From Sporosarcina sp. Te-1 (GTDB lineage Bacteria; Bacillota; Bacilli; Bacillales_A; Planococcaceae): 64,000 nucleotides of DNA. How positions within the stretch are numbered: position 1 is the first letter of the stretch; each line of letters starts with the position of its first letter. The notes beneath the pieces are model-generated. The model saw only the letters and a list, made by a program, of their open reading frames with translations. It was not told the origin of the DNA and ran no database searches. Position numbers and translations under genes: made by a program. Positions 19,502 through 28,959 of this stretch are shown in pieces. The stretch spans positions 496,001-560,000 of the forward strand of contig NZ_CP071798.1 in NCBI RefSeq assembly GCF_017498505.1, given 5' to 3'.

Positions 19502-19669
19502 ACTAAGTTTTTAGAACGGAAGCACCTATCGCTTGCAGGAGGATTTATGGGCTTTATTTATTATAAAAACCGTAGGCTGCCTGCTGCGTGTTTATACTTT
19601 TAAAGGAAAGAGATGTCAGGTACACTAGTTATATATGGTAGAGATATCGATTAGGAGGGAAACGCCCTT

Positions 19670-21349
19670 ATGACCATACATACAATGAAAAATGGAACAT
19701 TCGATACGCCGAAAATAGAGGACTGGAAAGCTATTGCCATTGAATCATTAAAAGGCAAGCCGTTTGAAAGATTAGAGACAAAGACGTGGGAAGGCATCGA
19801 TTTACAGCCTCTCTATACGGAAGCCACTACGTCCCAATCATCCCATCTCATTCGTTCGACAAAGTCGAAGCCGGGTTGGACGGTCGCCCAATCGGTAGTA
19901 GCCAAAACAGGCGCAGAGTTTTTGGAACGTTTAAAAAGCTCTTTGCAAAGAGGAAATGAAGCCATTGTTTATTATGGCTATCCGGCCATTCATTGGAATG
20001 ACGAGGATCTAAATGCGCTCGCTGCGCTGCTTGTTGACTTTCCCGTCTTTTTCTACTCATTACAAAATGATGATCCCATATTACGGGTGTTTGATTTTGT
20101 GAATCATGAAGTCCGATCCAAAGTGAAAGGGGTTGTTCAAGCGGAACAGTGGAACGTTCCAATCGGTTATTCGGGGTTACGTACAAAAGGAGCCGATTTA
20201 ACTGCTGTCCACCACGAAGGAGCAGATGTAGTTTCGGAACTGGCACTTGCTCTTTCAATCGCTGCCGCTCGTTCGGAGACGGCGAATGCCTTTGATGCAT
20301 TTTGTGATTCGTTTTATGTCAAGTTTTCTATCGACACACATTTCTTCATGGAAATTGCCAAACTCCGGGCGTTCCGTCTATTATGGCACGCCTTTTCGGA
20401 GGCACATGGGGAAAAGGCGACCGCCATTCCAGTTATTACGGAGACGTCCTTGCGATCGTACTCTAAAATTGATCCGAACGTCAATTTGCTCCGTGCAGGA
20501 AATGAAACCTTTTCTGCCATTCTTGGGGGAGCAGATGTCATCACTGTTTTTCCGCATGATGTATTGACGGGTCCGACACCCAATTCAATTCGATATGCAC
20601 AAAACATTCAATTGGTTTTAAAAGAGGAAACGAATATTACGAAAGTGAATGACCCTGCTGCCGGCTCATACTTTATTGAATCGTTGACAGAAACACTAGT
20701 TGAGAGAGCATGGGAACGATTCCTTGAAATTGAGAAAAAGGGTGGCTATGAGGTGTATCTTGCTTCAGGTGTCTTGAAAGCTCTTTGGAAGAAACGACAG
20801 GAGGAAGCCGAAAAAGCGAGCAAATCATTGATTGGCACAAATGTATATGCAGACCTTCACAAGGACTCGCTGGAAGATTGGAATGACGGGAATAAATGGA
20901 ATCGGCTTGCAGTTCCATTTGAACAGTTGCGTGCACAGTTTTCGATTGAACAGCCGAAGACCGTTCTCTTAAATTTCGGCACATTGAAAGCAGTGAAGCC
21001 GCGCGCTGATTTTGTCAGCGGTTTTCTGGCGACGGGCGGAGTCGAGAGTGAATGGAGCCCGTTTTTCACTGAGGTAAAGAAAGCGGTTGCATGGGTGAAG
21101 GAGAAAGGTCCGGATTATGTCATTATTTGTGCTCCTGCTGATTTGATAGAGGATACCATGGAGCCATTACTGCAGCAATGGCCTGCTGGCATCCTTCTGG
21201 ATGTGGCCGGGTCTTATGATGCGGAAACAGAAGCGAAATGGAAAGCCCTCGGTCTAAACGGTTTCCTTCATGCCAAACAGAACCGGATCGAAAAAATGCG
21301 AAGCATTCTGGAACGTTGGAAAGGAGGAATTGGAAATGGCGAAGCCTGA
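19670..21349 (+). CDS. mutA: Methylmalonyl-CoA mutase small (beta) subunit
   Basis: A 559-residue MM_CoA_mutase-family protein ([48 protein letters not shown]). The C-terminal cobalamin-like domain is degenerate and lacks the DxHxxG motif, as expected for the non-catalytic small subunit of heterodimeric mutases. It pairs with MutB. The ATG at 19670 has TTAGGAGGGA upstream with a slightly long spacing of about 11 bases. It overlaps mutB by 14 bases, showing tight coupling. B. subtilis 168 lacks these genes, to my knowledge. Confidence 0.93.
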   Translation: MTIHTMKNGTFDTPKIEDWKAIAIESLKGKPFERLETKTWEGIDLQPLYTEATTSQSSHLIRSTKSKPGWTVAQSVVAKTGAEFLERLKSSLQRGNEAIVYYGYPAIHWNDEDLNALAALLVDFPVFFYSLQNDDPILRVFDFVNHEVRSKVKGVVQAEQWNVPIGYSGLRTKGADLTAVHHEGADVVSELALALSIAAARSETANAFDAFCDSFYVKFSIDTHFFMEIAKLRAFRLLWHAFSEAHGEKATAIPVITETSLRSYSKIDPNVNLLRAGNETFSAILGGADVITVFPHDVLTGPTPNSIRYAQNIQLVLKEETNITKVNDPAAGSYFIESLTETLVERAWERFLEIEKKGGYEVYLASGVLKALWKKRQEEAEKASKSLIGTNVYADLHKDSLEDWNDGNKWNRLAVPFEQLRAQFSIEQPKTVLLNFGTLKAVKPRADFVSGFLATGGVESEWSPFFTEVKKAVAWVKEKGPDYVIICAPADLIEDTMEPLLQQWPAGILLDVAGSYDAETEAKWKALGLNGFLHAKQNRIEKMRSILERWKGGIGNGEA

Positions 21350-23495
21350 TTATAAGTCAGTCAATGTAAATCGTATCCTGCAGGATGCCAAAGAGGCAAA
21401 TGGCGCGGCAGATAAACCGTTCCTGACAAATGAAGGGATCGAAATTAAACCGTTTTATACGGAACATGACACGGCAGATGCCTCCCATCTGCAAGATTTG
21501 CCTGGAGTGGCACCAAACACCCGCGGACCCTATCCGACGATGTATGTCGCAAGACCTTGGACAGTAAGGCAATATGCCGGATTTTCCACTGCGGAGGAAA
21601 GCAACGCGTTTTATCGCCGCAACTTGGCGATGGGTCAGAAAGGTCTCTCCGTCGCCTTCGATTTGGCGACACACCGCGGCTATGATTCCGACCATCCACG
21701 TGTGACTGGGGATGTCGGGAAAGCTGGCGTGGCGATTGATTCGGTCGAGGATATGAAGATCTTGTTTGACGGAATCCCTCTCGATCAAATGTCCGTTTCC
21801 ATGACAATGAATGGCGCGGTTCTGCCCGTCATGGCGTTTTATATCGTTGCAGCTGAGGAACAGGGCGTCCAACCGGAACAGCTTGCAGGTACGATTCAAA
21901 ATGACATTTTGAAGGAATACATGGTGCGGAATACATATATATTCCCTCCTGAAATGTCGATGCGGATCATTGCCGATATTTTTGAATATACCTCGAAGAA
22001 TATGCCGAAATTCAATTCAATCTCTATTTCCGGCTATCATATGCAGGAGGCTGGCGCTACGGCGGACATCGAGCTTGCCTATACGCTGGCGGACGGCTTG
22101 GAATACGTCCGAACGGGGCTTGCGGCAGGCATTGATATTGATAAGTTCGCTCCACGTTTGTCGTTTTTCTGGGCGATTGGCATGAATTATTTCATGGAAA
22201 TCGCCAAAATGAGGGCTGCCAGACGGATCTGGGCACAAATGATGCAATCCTTCGACCCGAAAAATCCGAAGTCCCTTGCCTTGCGGACCCATTCCCAAAC
22301 ATCGGGATGGAGCTTGACAGAACAAGACCCATTTAATAATGTGACGCGCACATTGATCGAGGCGAATGCAGCGGCAATGGGGCACACCCAATCCTTGCAT
22401 ACCAATGCACTGGATGAAGCGATTGCCTTGCCGACTGATTTTTCGGCCCGTATTGCTCGGAATACCCAATTGTTCCTACAAGAAGAGACATTTATGACAA
22501 AGACGATCGATCCATGGGGCGGTTCTTTTTATGTGGAATCCCTCACTGCCGAATTGATGGAAAAAGCATGGGAGTTAATTGAGGAAATTGAAGACCTGGG
22601 CGGTATGGCAAAGGCGATTGAAACAGGCCTGCCAAAGATGAAAATTGAAGAGGCCGCGGCGAAACGACAGGCCAAAATTGATTCGAAGGCGGAAACGATC
22701 ATTGGGGTCAATCAGTATCGACTTGAAAAAGAAGAGCCGATCGATATTTTGGACATTGACAATACGTTAGTACGTCAAAAGCAAATAGATCGCATCAATC
22801 GGATGAAAGAGACACGTGATGACGCAGCGGTGCAGCATGCATTGCAGAATCTAACAGAAGCCGCAAGAAGCGGGGAAGGCAATCTTCTTGCATTGTCTGT
22901 CGAAGCAGCGAGAGTACGGGCCACCATTGGGGAGATATCCGATGCAATTGAAAAAGTTTCCGGCCGCCATAAAGCGGTCATTAGATCAGTCAGCGGCGTA
23001 TACAGCTCCAATTTCTCCAATCAGGAAGAAATTGAAGAAGTAAAGGAAATGACAGAGGAGTTTTTGGAAAATGAAGGACGTCGGCCTCGTATCCTCATTG
23101 CCAAAATGGGGCAAGACGGTCATGACCGTGGAGCGAAAGTCATCGCGTCATCGTTTGCTGACCTTGGATTTGATGTCGACATTGGTCCGTTATTCCAAAC
23201 ACCTGAAGAGACAGCCCGCCAAGCTGCCGAAAATGACGTCCATGTGGTCGGTGTCAGTTCCCTTGCCGCTGGCCATAAAACGCTCGTCCCAGCACTTCGC
23301 GATGAACTTGCGAAAGTAGGACGGGAAGATATCCTGATTGTTGTGGGTGGTGTTATCCCGGCGCAGGACTATGAATTTTTACGGGCCAATGGGGCTTCTG
23401 CTATTTTTGGGCCAGGAACGGTCATTCCGGTGGCGGCACAAAAAGTGATTGAAGATATTTACCGCCAGCTCGGTTACGAGGAAGTGATGGAGTGA
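21336..23495 (+). CDS. mutB: Methylmalonyl-CoA mutase large (alpha) subunit
   Basis: A 719-residue catalytic subunit. The TIM-barrel substrate domain (about 30-560) contains [36 protein letters not shown] and [16 protein letters not shown]. The B12-binding domain (about 590-719) has the cobalt-ligand motif DGHDRG and [12 protein letters not shown]. It interconverts methylmalonyl-CoA and succinyl-CoA with adenosylcobalamin. I chose the ATG at 21336 (MAKPDYK), inside the end of mutA, with AAAGGAGG eight bases upstream. Its stop overlaps the meaB start. In this context it would use propionyl-CoA-derived carbon from Ile and Val. Confidence 0.96.
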   Translation: MAKPDYKSVNVNRILQDAKEANGAADKPFLTNEGIEIKPFYTEHDTADASHLQDLPGVAPNTRGPYPTMYVARPWTVRQYAGFSTAEESNAFYRRNLAMGQKGLSVAFDLATHRGYDSDHPRVTGDVGKAGVAIDSVEDMKILFDGIPLDQMSVSMTMNGAVLPVMAFYIVAAEEQGVQPEQLAGTIQNDILKEYMVRNTYIFPPEMSMRIIADIFEYTSKNMPKFNSISISGYHMQEAGATADIELAYTLADGLEYVRTGLAAGIDIDKFAPRLSFFWAIGMNYFMEIAKMRAARRIWAQMMQSFDPKNPKSLALRTHSQTSGWSLTEQDPFNNVTRTLIEANAAAMGHTQSLHTNALDEAIALPTDFSARIARNTQLFLQEETFMTKTIDPWGGSFYVESLTAELMEKAWELIEEIEDLGGMAKAIETGLPKMKIEEAAAKRQAKIDSKAETIIGVNQYRLEKEEPIDILDIDNTLVRQKQIDRINRMKETRDDAAVQHALQNLTEAARSGEGNLLALSVEAARVRATIGEISDAIEKVSGRHKAVIRSVSGVYSSNFSNQEEIEEVKEMTEEFLENEGRRPRILIAKMGQDGHDRGAKVIASSFADLGFDVDIGPLFQTPEETARQAAENDVHVVGVSSLAAGHKTLVPALRDELAKVGREDILIVVGGVIPAQDYEFLRANGASAIFGPGTVIPVAAQKVIEDIYRQLGYEEVME

Positions 23496-24583
23496 ACGGC
23501 AACAAAGACGGAGCTCTTCATATCATGGGAGGCATTGAGTCGGCGCATGACGGGATGGTATCCGGACCGCGGAAACGGTTTATTAAAAAGAAACAGCCGC
23601 TGGAAACAGCAGAGCTGGCAACAGAGCTGACGAATGGCTCAAGGCTTCACCTGGCGAAAGCCATTACGCTGCTCGAAAGTACACATGCAGAAGACAAGCG
23701 GGCCGGTCAAGAGCTCCTCAGAGAGTTGCTGCCTCAAACAGGGGGCAGCATCCGAATCGGAATTACGGGTGTCCCAGGAGCTGGGAAAAGCACGTTCATC
23801 GAAGCGTTTGGCTTGAAGTTGGCAGAAACAGGACATAAAGTGGCTGTTCTGGCAATCGATCCGAGCTCGACAATCACGGGGGGCAGCATACTGGGCGACA
23901 AGACACGGATGGAGCTGCTGGCGAAGCACCCGAATGCCTTCATCCGTCCGTCTCCATCTTCCGGTACGCTTGGCGGCGTCCATAAGAAGACGAGAGAAAC
24001 AATGCTGTTATGCGAGGCAGCCGGCTACGATGTCATTCTAGTCGAAACGGTCGGTGTCGGCCAAAGTGAAACGGTCGTCCGCGGCATGGTCGATTTCTTT
24101 CTATTGCTCGTTCTGACGGGAGCGGGGGATGAATTGCAAGGCATGAAAAAGGGGATTATGGAACTGGCAGATGGCATCATCGTTCATAAGGCGGATGGGG
24201 ACAATGAGCGTCTCGCCAAGAAAACAGTGCGGGAGTACCGTCAAATTCTTCATTTCCTTCAACCGGCCACGCCGGGCTGGACAACAACTGCCATGCCGGT
24301 ATCTTCTCTACACAAGACTGGCTTGGATGAAGTTTGGACAACCATACTACAGTTTCAAGAAGAGATGGAGAAGAGCGGCGTATGGAACCGCAGGCGTTCG
24401 GAACAAACAAAGGACTGGTTCCACGCCACCATTCAAGATCATTTGCTGGATCAGTTCTTTGCCGAGCCGGGAAAAAAAGAACAAGTGGCCCTGCTGGAAC
24501 GTGGTTTGTTGGAGGGGAAATCGACTGTAGCAGGCGCGGTCGAAGAATTGTTTGGATTACATGAAAAGCGGAGAGGGGATTGA
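23492..24583 (+). CDS. meaB: MeaB/ArgK G-protein chaperone of methylmalonyl-CoA mutase
   Basis: A 363-residue P-loop GTPase with Walker [10 protein letters not shown], switch-like [32 protein letters not shown] and the guanine-specificity-like HKADGDN. MeaB protects and reloads adenosylcobalamin in the mutase. Start: GTG at 23492 overlaps the mutB stop (GTGA). An ATG at 23525 ([10 protein letters not shown]) is the alternative. Residues before about 30 are poorly conserved in the family, so the start is uncertain. The terminator hairpin begins within the final codons. Confidence 0.93.
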   Translation: MNGNKDGALHIMGGIESAHDGMVSGPRKRFIKKKQPLETAELATELTNGSRLHLAKAITLLESTHAEDKRAGQELLRELLPQTGGSIRIGITGVPGAGKSTFIEAFGLKLAETGHKVAVLAIDPSSTITGGSILGDKTRMELLAKHPNAFIRPSPSSGTLGGVHKKTRETMLLCEAAGYDVILVETVGVGQSETVVRGMVDFFLLLVLTGAGDELQGMKKGIMELADGIIVHKADGDNERLAKKTVREYRQILHFLQPATPGWTTTAMPVSSLHKTGLDEVWTTILQFQEEMEKSGVWNRRRSEQTKDWFHATIQDHLLDQFFAEPGKKEQVALLERGLLEGKSTVAGAVEELFGLHEKRRGD

Positions 24584-24600
24584 CCCTTCTCCGCTTCTGC
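24566..24600. terminator. Convergent terminator between meaB and stalk-domain gene
   Basis: A 13-bp stem, AAGCGGAGA then GGGG paired with CCCT and TCTCCGCTT (one G-T pair), with the loop ATTGA. It includes the meaB stop codon. The T tract is weak on both sides. Confidence 0.65.
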
Positions 24601-24603
24601 TGC

Positions 24604-26064
24604 TTATTCAGCAGCTTTTAATTCCGTTTCCAATTCAGCTTCCAACTCTTTCATATAGTCTTCGAGAGAGATGGCATTCTTTTTCACTTCTTCAGGAATT
24701 ACGATTGCTTTCACTGCATTGAAGTTGCTCATCGTGCCTGTCACCGTTTGGACAATTTTCACTGTGACATCATCGATTGTCATGGAAATTTTTGTTGTGC
24801 CTTTCGTGTCTTGAGGGAATAATGTCTTCTTGTCGATTGTTGTAACAAAATACATTTCCTCAATTTCAAGGCCAAGTGCGTCTAATGAAAAATCGCCTTC
24901 CAGAACGGATTCTTCAGTTGTCGGCTCATTTTCTTTTGTTGTTTCTTTATTCTCTTCCGCAGTTACGGTTTCTTTAGTCGCCTCGGATGCTTTTGCATCT
25001 TCTTTTGCTGGCTCATTTTCTTCTGTCGTTTCTTTATTCTCTTCCACAGTTACTGCTTCTTCAGTCGCTTCTTCCTTTGACTCTTCTGCAGTCACTTCCA
25101 CCGCTTCCTCAGCTTTAGTTTCGCTTGAGATTTCTTCCAATGGGATATCCATGCCGCCAAGAGTTGTACCGATCAATGAAAGCGCTTCGCCCATCAATTC
25201 ATTTAAATCTTCTGTTGTCAACGTTTGAACCATGATATAGACATCATCATACTCAAATACGTGAACACCTTTCATGAACATCTTCGCCATTTCCAATTGC
25301 GCTGTTGGATCAAGTGCAGTCCCAGCATCCAAACCAAGACCGAAGTCGCTGCCGTAGTTGATCCACTTGTCCCCATCATACTGATAGAATTCTTCTTCCG
25401 TCATATATGATTCGGTCGTGAAATCTTCTTTTTCACCGCCGATATCGGAAGTCATCTTCTGTTTCATATGAATGGCCATTGGTTCTTGCGTGATATCCAT
25501 GTCCATATCCATGATCATGGATATGGAATTTGGCTCTTCAGATGATTCCATTTTCTGATCAAGCTTCATTTTAGCAGAGTAGCTTTTCAGATCCGCAGTC
25601 ATCATCTTTTCAAGGAATTTGTCTAGATCCTTTACGCGGTTCGTTGTAACCGAAACAGTTTGCTCGTCCTCGGATACTTCCACTTCAAAGCCTTCCAGTG
25701 TGGATAAGAACTCACCAGAAACATAATTTCCGTAGTTCTTAAGTGTCAATGGAAATGTTGTATCCGCTTTCGTTCCATTTACTTCGATTGAACCAGCCGA
25801 CGCATTAAAGTCAACCGTCAAATACGTATTCGTCACGGACACCTTGCCGGACTTGTCCTTAGATACTTTGTAGCCTGCTTCAGTGAACAGGTTTTCAATT
25901 GGAATTAAGACGTCCCCGTGTGACATGAACGCTTGTTCATAACCTTCTACTTCCACGCCATCAACCACAAGCTTTACTGTGCCTGCTGCGGATGCCATGT
26001 TTTGAGGCAATGCGAACGACAAAATAAAGACGAACGCGAGTGCCCATGTTGCCAACTTCCTCAT
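24604..26064 (-). CDS. Secreted stalk-domain (copper amine oxidase N-like) protein
   Basis: A 486-residue exported protein. It has a signal peptide (MRKLATWALAFVFILSFALP...ASA), a stalk domain (about 28-135: VKLVVDGVEVEG, DVLIPIENLFTEAGYKVS), and then a DUF6612-like lipoprotein/LolA-type region. A Met-rich stretch is near 185-215 (MIMDMDMDI). An acidic Glu/Thr/Ala/Lys segment at about 325-400 contains a duplicated unit of 29 codons. No LPXTG or lipobox is seen. I chose the ATG at 26064. Function is unknown; stalk domains are usually carbohydrate- or surface-associated. Tandem TTGCAAGT copies lie in its promoter region. It is transcribed opposite to its neighbours. Confidence 0.75.
   Translation of the reverse strand: MRKLATWALAFVFILSFALPQNMASAAGTVKLVVDGVEVEGYEQAFMSHGDVLIPIENLFTEAGYKVSKDKSGKVSVTNTYLTVDFNASAGSIEVNGTKADTTFPLTLKNYGNYVSGEFLSTLEGFEVEVSEDEQTVSVTTNRVKDLDKFLEKMMTADLKSYSAKMKLDQKMESSEEPNSISMIMDMDMDITQEPMAIHMKQKMTSDIGGEKEDFTTESYMTEEEFYQYDGDKWINYGSDFGLGLDAGTALDPTAQLEMAKMFMKGVHVFEYDDVYIMVQTLTTEDLNELMGEALSLIGTTLGGMDIPLEEISSETKAEEAVEVTAEESKEEATEEAVTVEENKETTEENEPAKEDAKASEATKETVTAEENKETTKENEPTTEESVLEGDFSLDALGLEIEEMYFVTTIDKKTLFPQDTKGTTKISMTIDDVTVKIVQTVTGTMSNFNAVKAIVIPEEVKKNAISLEDYMKELEAELETELKAAE
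24923..25080 (-). repeat. In-frame tandem duplication inside the stalk-domain gene
   Basis: Two similar copies start at 24923 and 25010 (period 87 bases, 29 codons). Each begins GGCTCATTTTCTT on the plus strand and encodes a VTVEENKETTEENEP-like unit. The copies differ at scattered positions, so the duplication is not very recent. Confidence 0.7.
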
Positions 26065-26091
26065 GATCCTAACCCCCAACAAAATTTTTAC

Positions 26092-26107
26092 TTGCAAGTT
26101 TGCAAGT
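26092..26107 (-). promoter_or_regulatory. Tandem TTGCAAGT sites in the stalk-gene promoter
   Basis: TTGCAAGT is repeated head to tail at 26092-26099 and 26100-26107. The first overlaps the palindrome ACTTGCAAGT. On the minus strand a possible -10 (TATACT) lies immediately upstream of them, so the sites would sit near the transcription start. Operator function is inferred. Confidence 0.4.
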
Positions 26108-26209
26108 ATACTAGTTTATACGATCATTTTGAAATAAAGTTTCAATTTTTTATAATATTTTACTGGAATGTTTGATTCACACCACTTTCACCACAACCAA
26201 ACACTCTTT

Positions 26210-26238
26210 TTGCAAGAAAGAAAGGCAACTGCTATGAT
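26210..26238 (+). promoter_or_regulatory. Sigma-A promoter of brxB
   Basis: TTGCAA (26210-26215), 17-base spacer, TATGAT (26233-26238), about 30 bases before the brxB start. Confidence 0.7.
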
Positions 26239-26268
26239 AAGCCTATAAGCTGAAAGGGGAAGAGATGC

Positions 26269-26709
26269 ATGACAATGAACTTCAATTTTTATATGGACGA
26301 TATAGTCAATCAAGCCCGGTCTGAAATGGAAACGAGCGGGTATGAACAGTTGAAGACAGCAGAGGAAGTAGACGCAGCTTTCAACCGTCCGGGCACAACT
26401 CTCGTTATGGTGAATTCGGTATGCGGATGCGCGGGAGGCATTGCCCGTCCGGCCGCTTCACATGCTATCCACTATGATAAGCGTCCAGATCACCTGGTGA
26501 CGGTATTTGCAGGTCAAGACAAAGATGCAACAGCGCAAGCGCGTATGCATTTCGGGGAAGACCACATCCCATCTTCGCCTTCTTTTGCATTGTTAAAAGA
26601 TGGCGAATTGGTAGCAGAAGTCGGCCGTTTTGAAATCGAAGGCCACGATCCCATGTCTGTTGTCGTGAATTTGCAAAGTAAATTCGAAGAATATTGCGAG
26701 GAAGTATAA
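26269..26709 (+). CDS. brxB: Bacilliredoxin BrxB (YqiW/YphP family)
   Basis: A 146-residue thioredoxin-fold protein with the family CGC active site in [15 protein letters not shown] (near residues 53-55). It also has [13 protein letters not shown] and a cis-Pro-like [11 protein letters not shown]. Bacilliredoxins remove bacillithiol from S-bacillithiolated proteins. The close match in pattern and the location after the bkd region point to BrxB (B. subtilis YqiW) rather than BrxA. The ATG at 26269 (MTMNF) has AAGGGGAAG upstream. It has its own promoter, and a terminator follows. Confidence 0.93.
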   Translation: MTMNFNFYMDDIVNQARSEMETSGYEQLKTAEEVDAAFNRPGTTLVMVNSVCGCAGGIARPAASHAIHYDKRPDHLVTVFAGQDKDATAQARMHFGEDHIPSSPSFALLKDGELVAEVGRFEIEGHDPMSVVVNLQSKFEEYCEEV

Positions 26710-26712
26710 TGA

Positions 26713-26761
26713 AAGAAGTCCAACCTGGCCGTTTTTGGCCGGGTGGACTTCTTCTTTTTTT
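26713..26761. terminator. Long terminator hairpin after brxB
   Basis: AAGAAGTCCA-CC-GGCC pairs with GGCC-GG-GGACTTCTT around a short T-rich loop, followed by a long T run. It also faces the end of the minus-strand prli42-like gene, so it may act both ways. Confidence 0.9.
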
Positions 26762-26765
26762 GTTG

Positions 26766-26861
26766 TTATAAAATCATGCTGAGGCCGAACAAGATACTAG
26801 AAGCCACCATGGCAGCGATCATTAAATAAACGACGATCTTTTGCACCTTTTTATTACTCAT
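26766..26861 (-). CDS. prli42: Prli42-like 31-residue stressosome-associated membrane protein
   Basis: A 31-codon gene, MSNKKVQKIVVYLMIAAMVASSILFGLSMIL: a short basic N-terminus followed by one transmembrane helix. Size, the NKKVQK start and the single helix match the Prli42 miniprotein, described in Listeria as anchoring the stressosome at the membrane. AAGGAG lies about ten bases before the ATG, and a possible promoter (TTGAGT-N16-TAAAAT, 26922-26895 on the minus strand) lies just upstream. The match is from memory, not from a search. Confidence 0.75.
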   Translation of the reverse strand: MSNKKVQKIVVYLMIAAMVASSILFGLSMIL

Positions 26862-26894
26862 CGGGCAAGTCTCCTTACTCTGTACTATACCTCC

Positions 26895-26922
26895 ATTTTA
26901 ACAGAATATGAGGAGAACTCAA
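26895..26922 (-). promoter_or_regulatory. Possible sigma-A promoter of the prli42-like gene
   Basis: On the minus strand TTGAGT (26922-26917), 16-base spacer, TAAAAT (26900-26895). Confidence 0.4.
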
Positions 26923-26975
26923 CATGTAGCGGAATTATTCGGGACACGTTACAATAAGAAGAGGGAGGAATGACA

Positions 26976-27389
26976 ATGAAGAAAGTCGATCATATCGGAA
27001 TTGCTGTCAAAAGCATGGAAGAGGCATTGGACTACTACATACATACGTTAGGCCTGGAATTATTGGGGATAGAAGAAGTGCCGAGCCAACAGGTGAAAGT
27101 CGCCTTCCTTGACGCGGGCAATATCAAGCTTGAATTGTTGGAACCGACTGGGGAGGATGGCGCAGTTGCCAAATTCATTTCTACACGGGGGGAAGGCATC
27201 CACCATGTGGCCTTTGGTGTGACAGATATCCGAAGTAGCATGGCAGAGTTGAAAGAAAAAGGGATCCGGCTGTTGTCGGATGATCCGAAACCGGGTGCCG
27301 GCGGTGCGGAAGTCGCATTCCTGCATCCTAAATCTTCATTTGGCGTGCTGTATGAACTGTGCGATAAAAGTGGTAAAGGGGACATGTAA
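26976..27389 (+). CDS. mce: Methylmalonyl-CoA epimerase
   Basis: A 137-residue glyoxalase/VOC-fold protein. Metal ligands are visible: His in KVDHIGIAV, His in IHHVAFGV and Glu in LYELCDK. It converts (S)- to (R)-methylmalonyl-CoA, the isomer used by MutB. I chose the ATG at 26976 because the GGGAGGA site abuts the ATG at 26970, leaving no spacing. The next gene starts one base after its stop, so the two form an operon linking carboxylation and epimerisation of propionyl-CoA. Confidence 0.9.
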   Translation: MKKVDHIGIAVKSMEEALDYYIHTLGLELLGIEEVPSQQVKVAFLDAGNIKLELLEPTGEDGAVAKFISTRGEGIHHVAFGVTDIRSSMAELKEKGIRLLSDDPKPGAGGAEVAFLHPKSSFGVLYELCDKSGKGDM

Positions 27390-27390
27390 T

Positions 27391-28938
27391 ATGGATATTT
27401 ACGATAAAATCAATGAATTATACGATAAAAAACGTGAAATCGAATTGGGCGGTGGCGACGACCGAATCGCCAAACAACATGAAAAAGGAAAACTGACTGC
27501 CCGCGAACGAATCGATCTGCTGCTCGATGAAGGGACATTTGTGGAATTGAATCCATTTGTCGTCCACCGGACCCGTGACTTCGGGATGGATAAGCAGGCA
27601 GGAGCCGGCGATGGGGTAGTGACAGGGTACGGCAAAATTGATGGCCGCCCGGTATATTTATTCTCCCAGGACTTCACGGTATTCGGTGGTGCACTTGGTG
27701 AAATGCACGCGATGAAAATCGCAAATGTCATGGACTTGGCCGCGAAGAACGGAGCTCCTTTTATTGGTTTAAATGATTCAGGAGGTGCACGGATCCAGGA
27801 AGGAGTTGTGTCGTTGGATGGATATGGAGACATCTTCTATCGCAACGCCATTTATTCGGGAGTAATCCCGCAAATCTCTGTCATTCTCGGACCATGTGCG
27901 GGCGGGGCGGTATATTCACCTGCCATTACGGATTTTGTTTTCATGACAGACAAAACGAGCCAAATGTTCATTACCGGTCCGAAAGTAATCGAGACGGTGA
28001 CGGGGGAGAAGATTACATCGGAAGATCTAGGCGGTTCGAAAGTACATAATACGATTAGCGGAAACGCCCATTTCCGTGGTCCTGATGAACAATCGGTATT
28101 ACAGGACGTTCGGCGGCTGCTCTCCTATTTGCCGCAGAACAATGAGGAGAAACCACCGTACCAACCAACCGGTGAAGGGGATGATTACCGAGAGGATTTG
28201 GCAGATGCCGTTCCGTTCGAAACGATTCGTCCTTATGACGTGCGTAAAGTGATCGAGCTGGTTGTCGATCCGGATACATTTTTGGAGGTGCAGCCGGAAT
28301 TCGCTAAAAACGCAGTCGTCGGATTTGCGCGGATGAAAGGGGAGACAGTGGGGCTCGTTTGCAATCAACCGAAAGTGATGGCGGGTGGACTTGACATCGA
28401 CTCGTCGGATAAGATAGCCCGTTTTATTCGAACTTGCGATTCATTTAACATTCCAATCATCACATTTGAAGATGTCACTGGCTTCTTTCCGGGCATTAAA
28501 CAGGAGCACGGAGGCATTATCCGACATGGCGCCAAAATTTTGTATGCCTATTCGGAAGCGACAGTACCGAAAATCACAGTGATTTTGCGTAAAGCGTTCG
28601 GCGGTGCCTACGTCGCATTGAACTCTAAAGCGATCGGTGCCGATATCGTATACGCATGGCCAAATGCTGAGATTGCTGTGATGGGTGCAGAAGGAGCTGC
28701 CAATATCATTTTTGCCCGTGAAATTGAGGGCAGTGATAATCCGGAAACGACTCGCGCAGAGAAAATCGAGGAATACCGTACTAAATTCGCAAATCCATAT
28801 GTGGCTGCTTCGCATGGGATGGTCGATGATGTAATTGACCCGAGAGAAACACGTATTAAACTATTGCAAGCGCTCGATATGATGCGCAACAAAAAGGAAT
28901 CAAGACCTCGCAAAAAACATGGAAATATCCCATTGTAA
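27391..28938 (+). CDS. Acyl-CoA carboxylase carboxyltransferase subunit (YqjD/PccB-like)
   Basis: A 515-residue biotin-dependent carboxyltransferase with two crotonase-like halves (GGALGEMHAMKIANVMDLA, IGLNDSGGARIQEGV; then ITFEDVTGFFPGIKQEHGGIIRHGAK, RKAFGGAYVAL). It is probably the beta subunit of propionyl-CoA carboxylase, or of a methylmalonyl-CoA decarboxylase-type enzyme. B. subtilis YqjD is the syntenic homologue. No biotin carboxylase or biotin-carrier gene is in the window, so the partner must be elsewhere. The ATG at 27391 follows the mce stop by one base; AAAGGGG inside the end of mce is the Shine-Dalgarno. Confidence 0.9.
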   Translation: MDIYDKINELYDKKREIELGGGDDRIAKQHEKGKLTARERIDLLLDEGTFVELNPFVVHRTRDFGMDKQAGAGDGVVTGYGKIDGRPVYLFSQDFTVFGGALGEMHAMKIANVMDLAAKNGAPFIGLNDSGGARIQEGVVSLDGYGDIFYRNAIYSGVIPQISVILGPCAGGAVYSPAITDFVFMTDKTSQMFITGPKVIETVTGEKITSEDLGGSKVHNTISGNAHFRGPDEQSVLQDVRRLLSYLPQNNEEKPPYQPTGEGDDYREDLADAVPFETIRPYDVRKVIELVVDPDTFLEVQPEFAKNAVVGFARMKGETVGLVCNQPKVMAGGLDIDSSDKIARFIRTCDSFNIPIITFEDVTGFFPGIKQEHGGIIRHGAKILYAYSEATVPKITVILRKAFGGAYVALNSKAIGADIVYAWPNAEIAVMGAEGAANIIFAREIEGSDNPETTRAEKIEEYRTKFANPYVAASHGMVDDVIDPRETRIKLLQALDMMRNKKESRPRKKHGNIPL

Positions 28939-28959
28939 GGATAGAAAGGACTGTTAGCA

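Noticed and set aside
25503-25526. 24-bp perfect palindrome as a protein-binding site
   Set aside because: It lies in coding DNA for Met/Asp/Ile codons (ATG, GAT, ATC), which readily give such symmetry.
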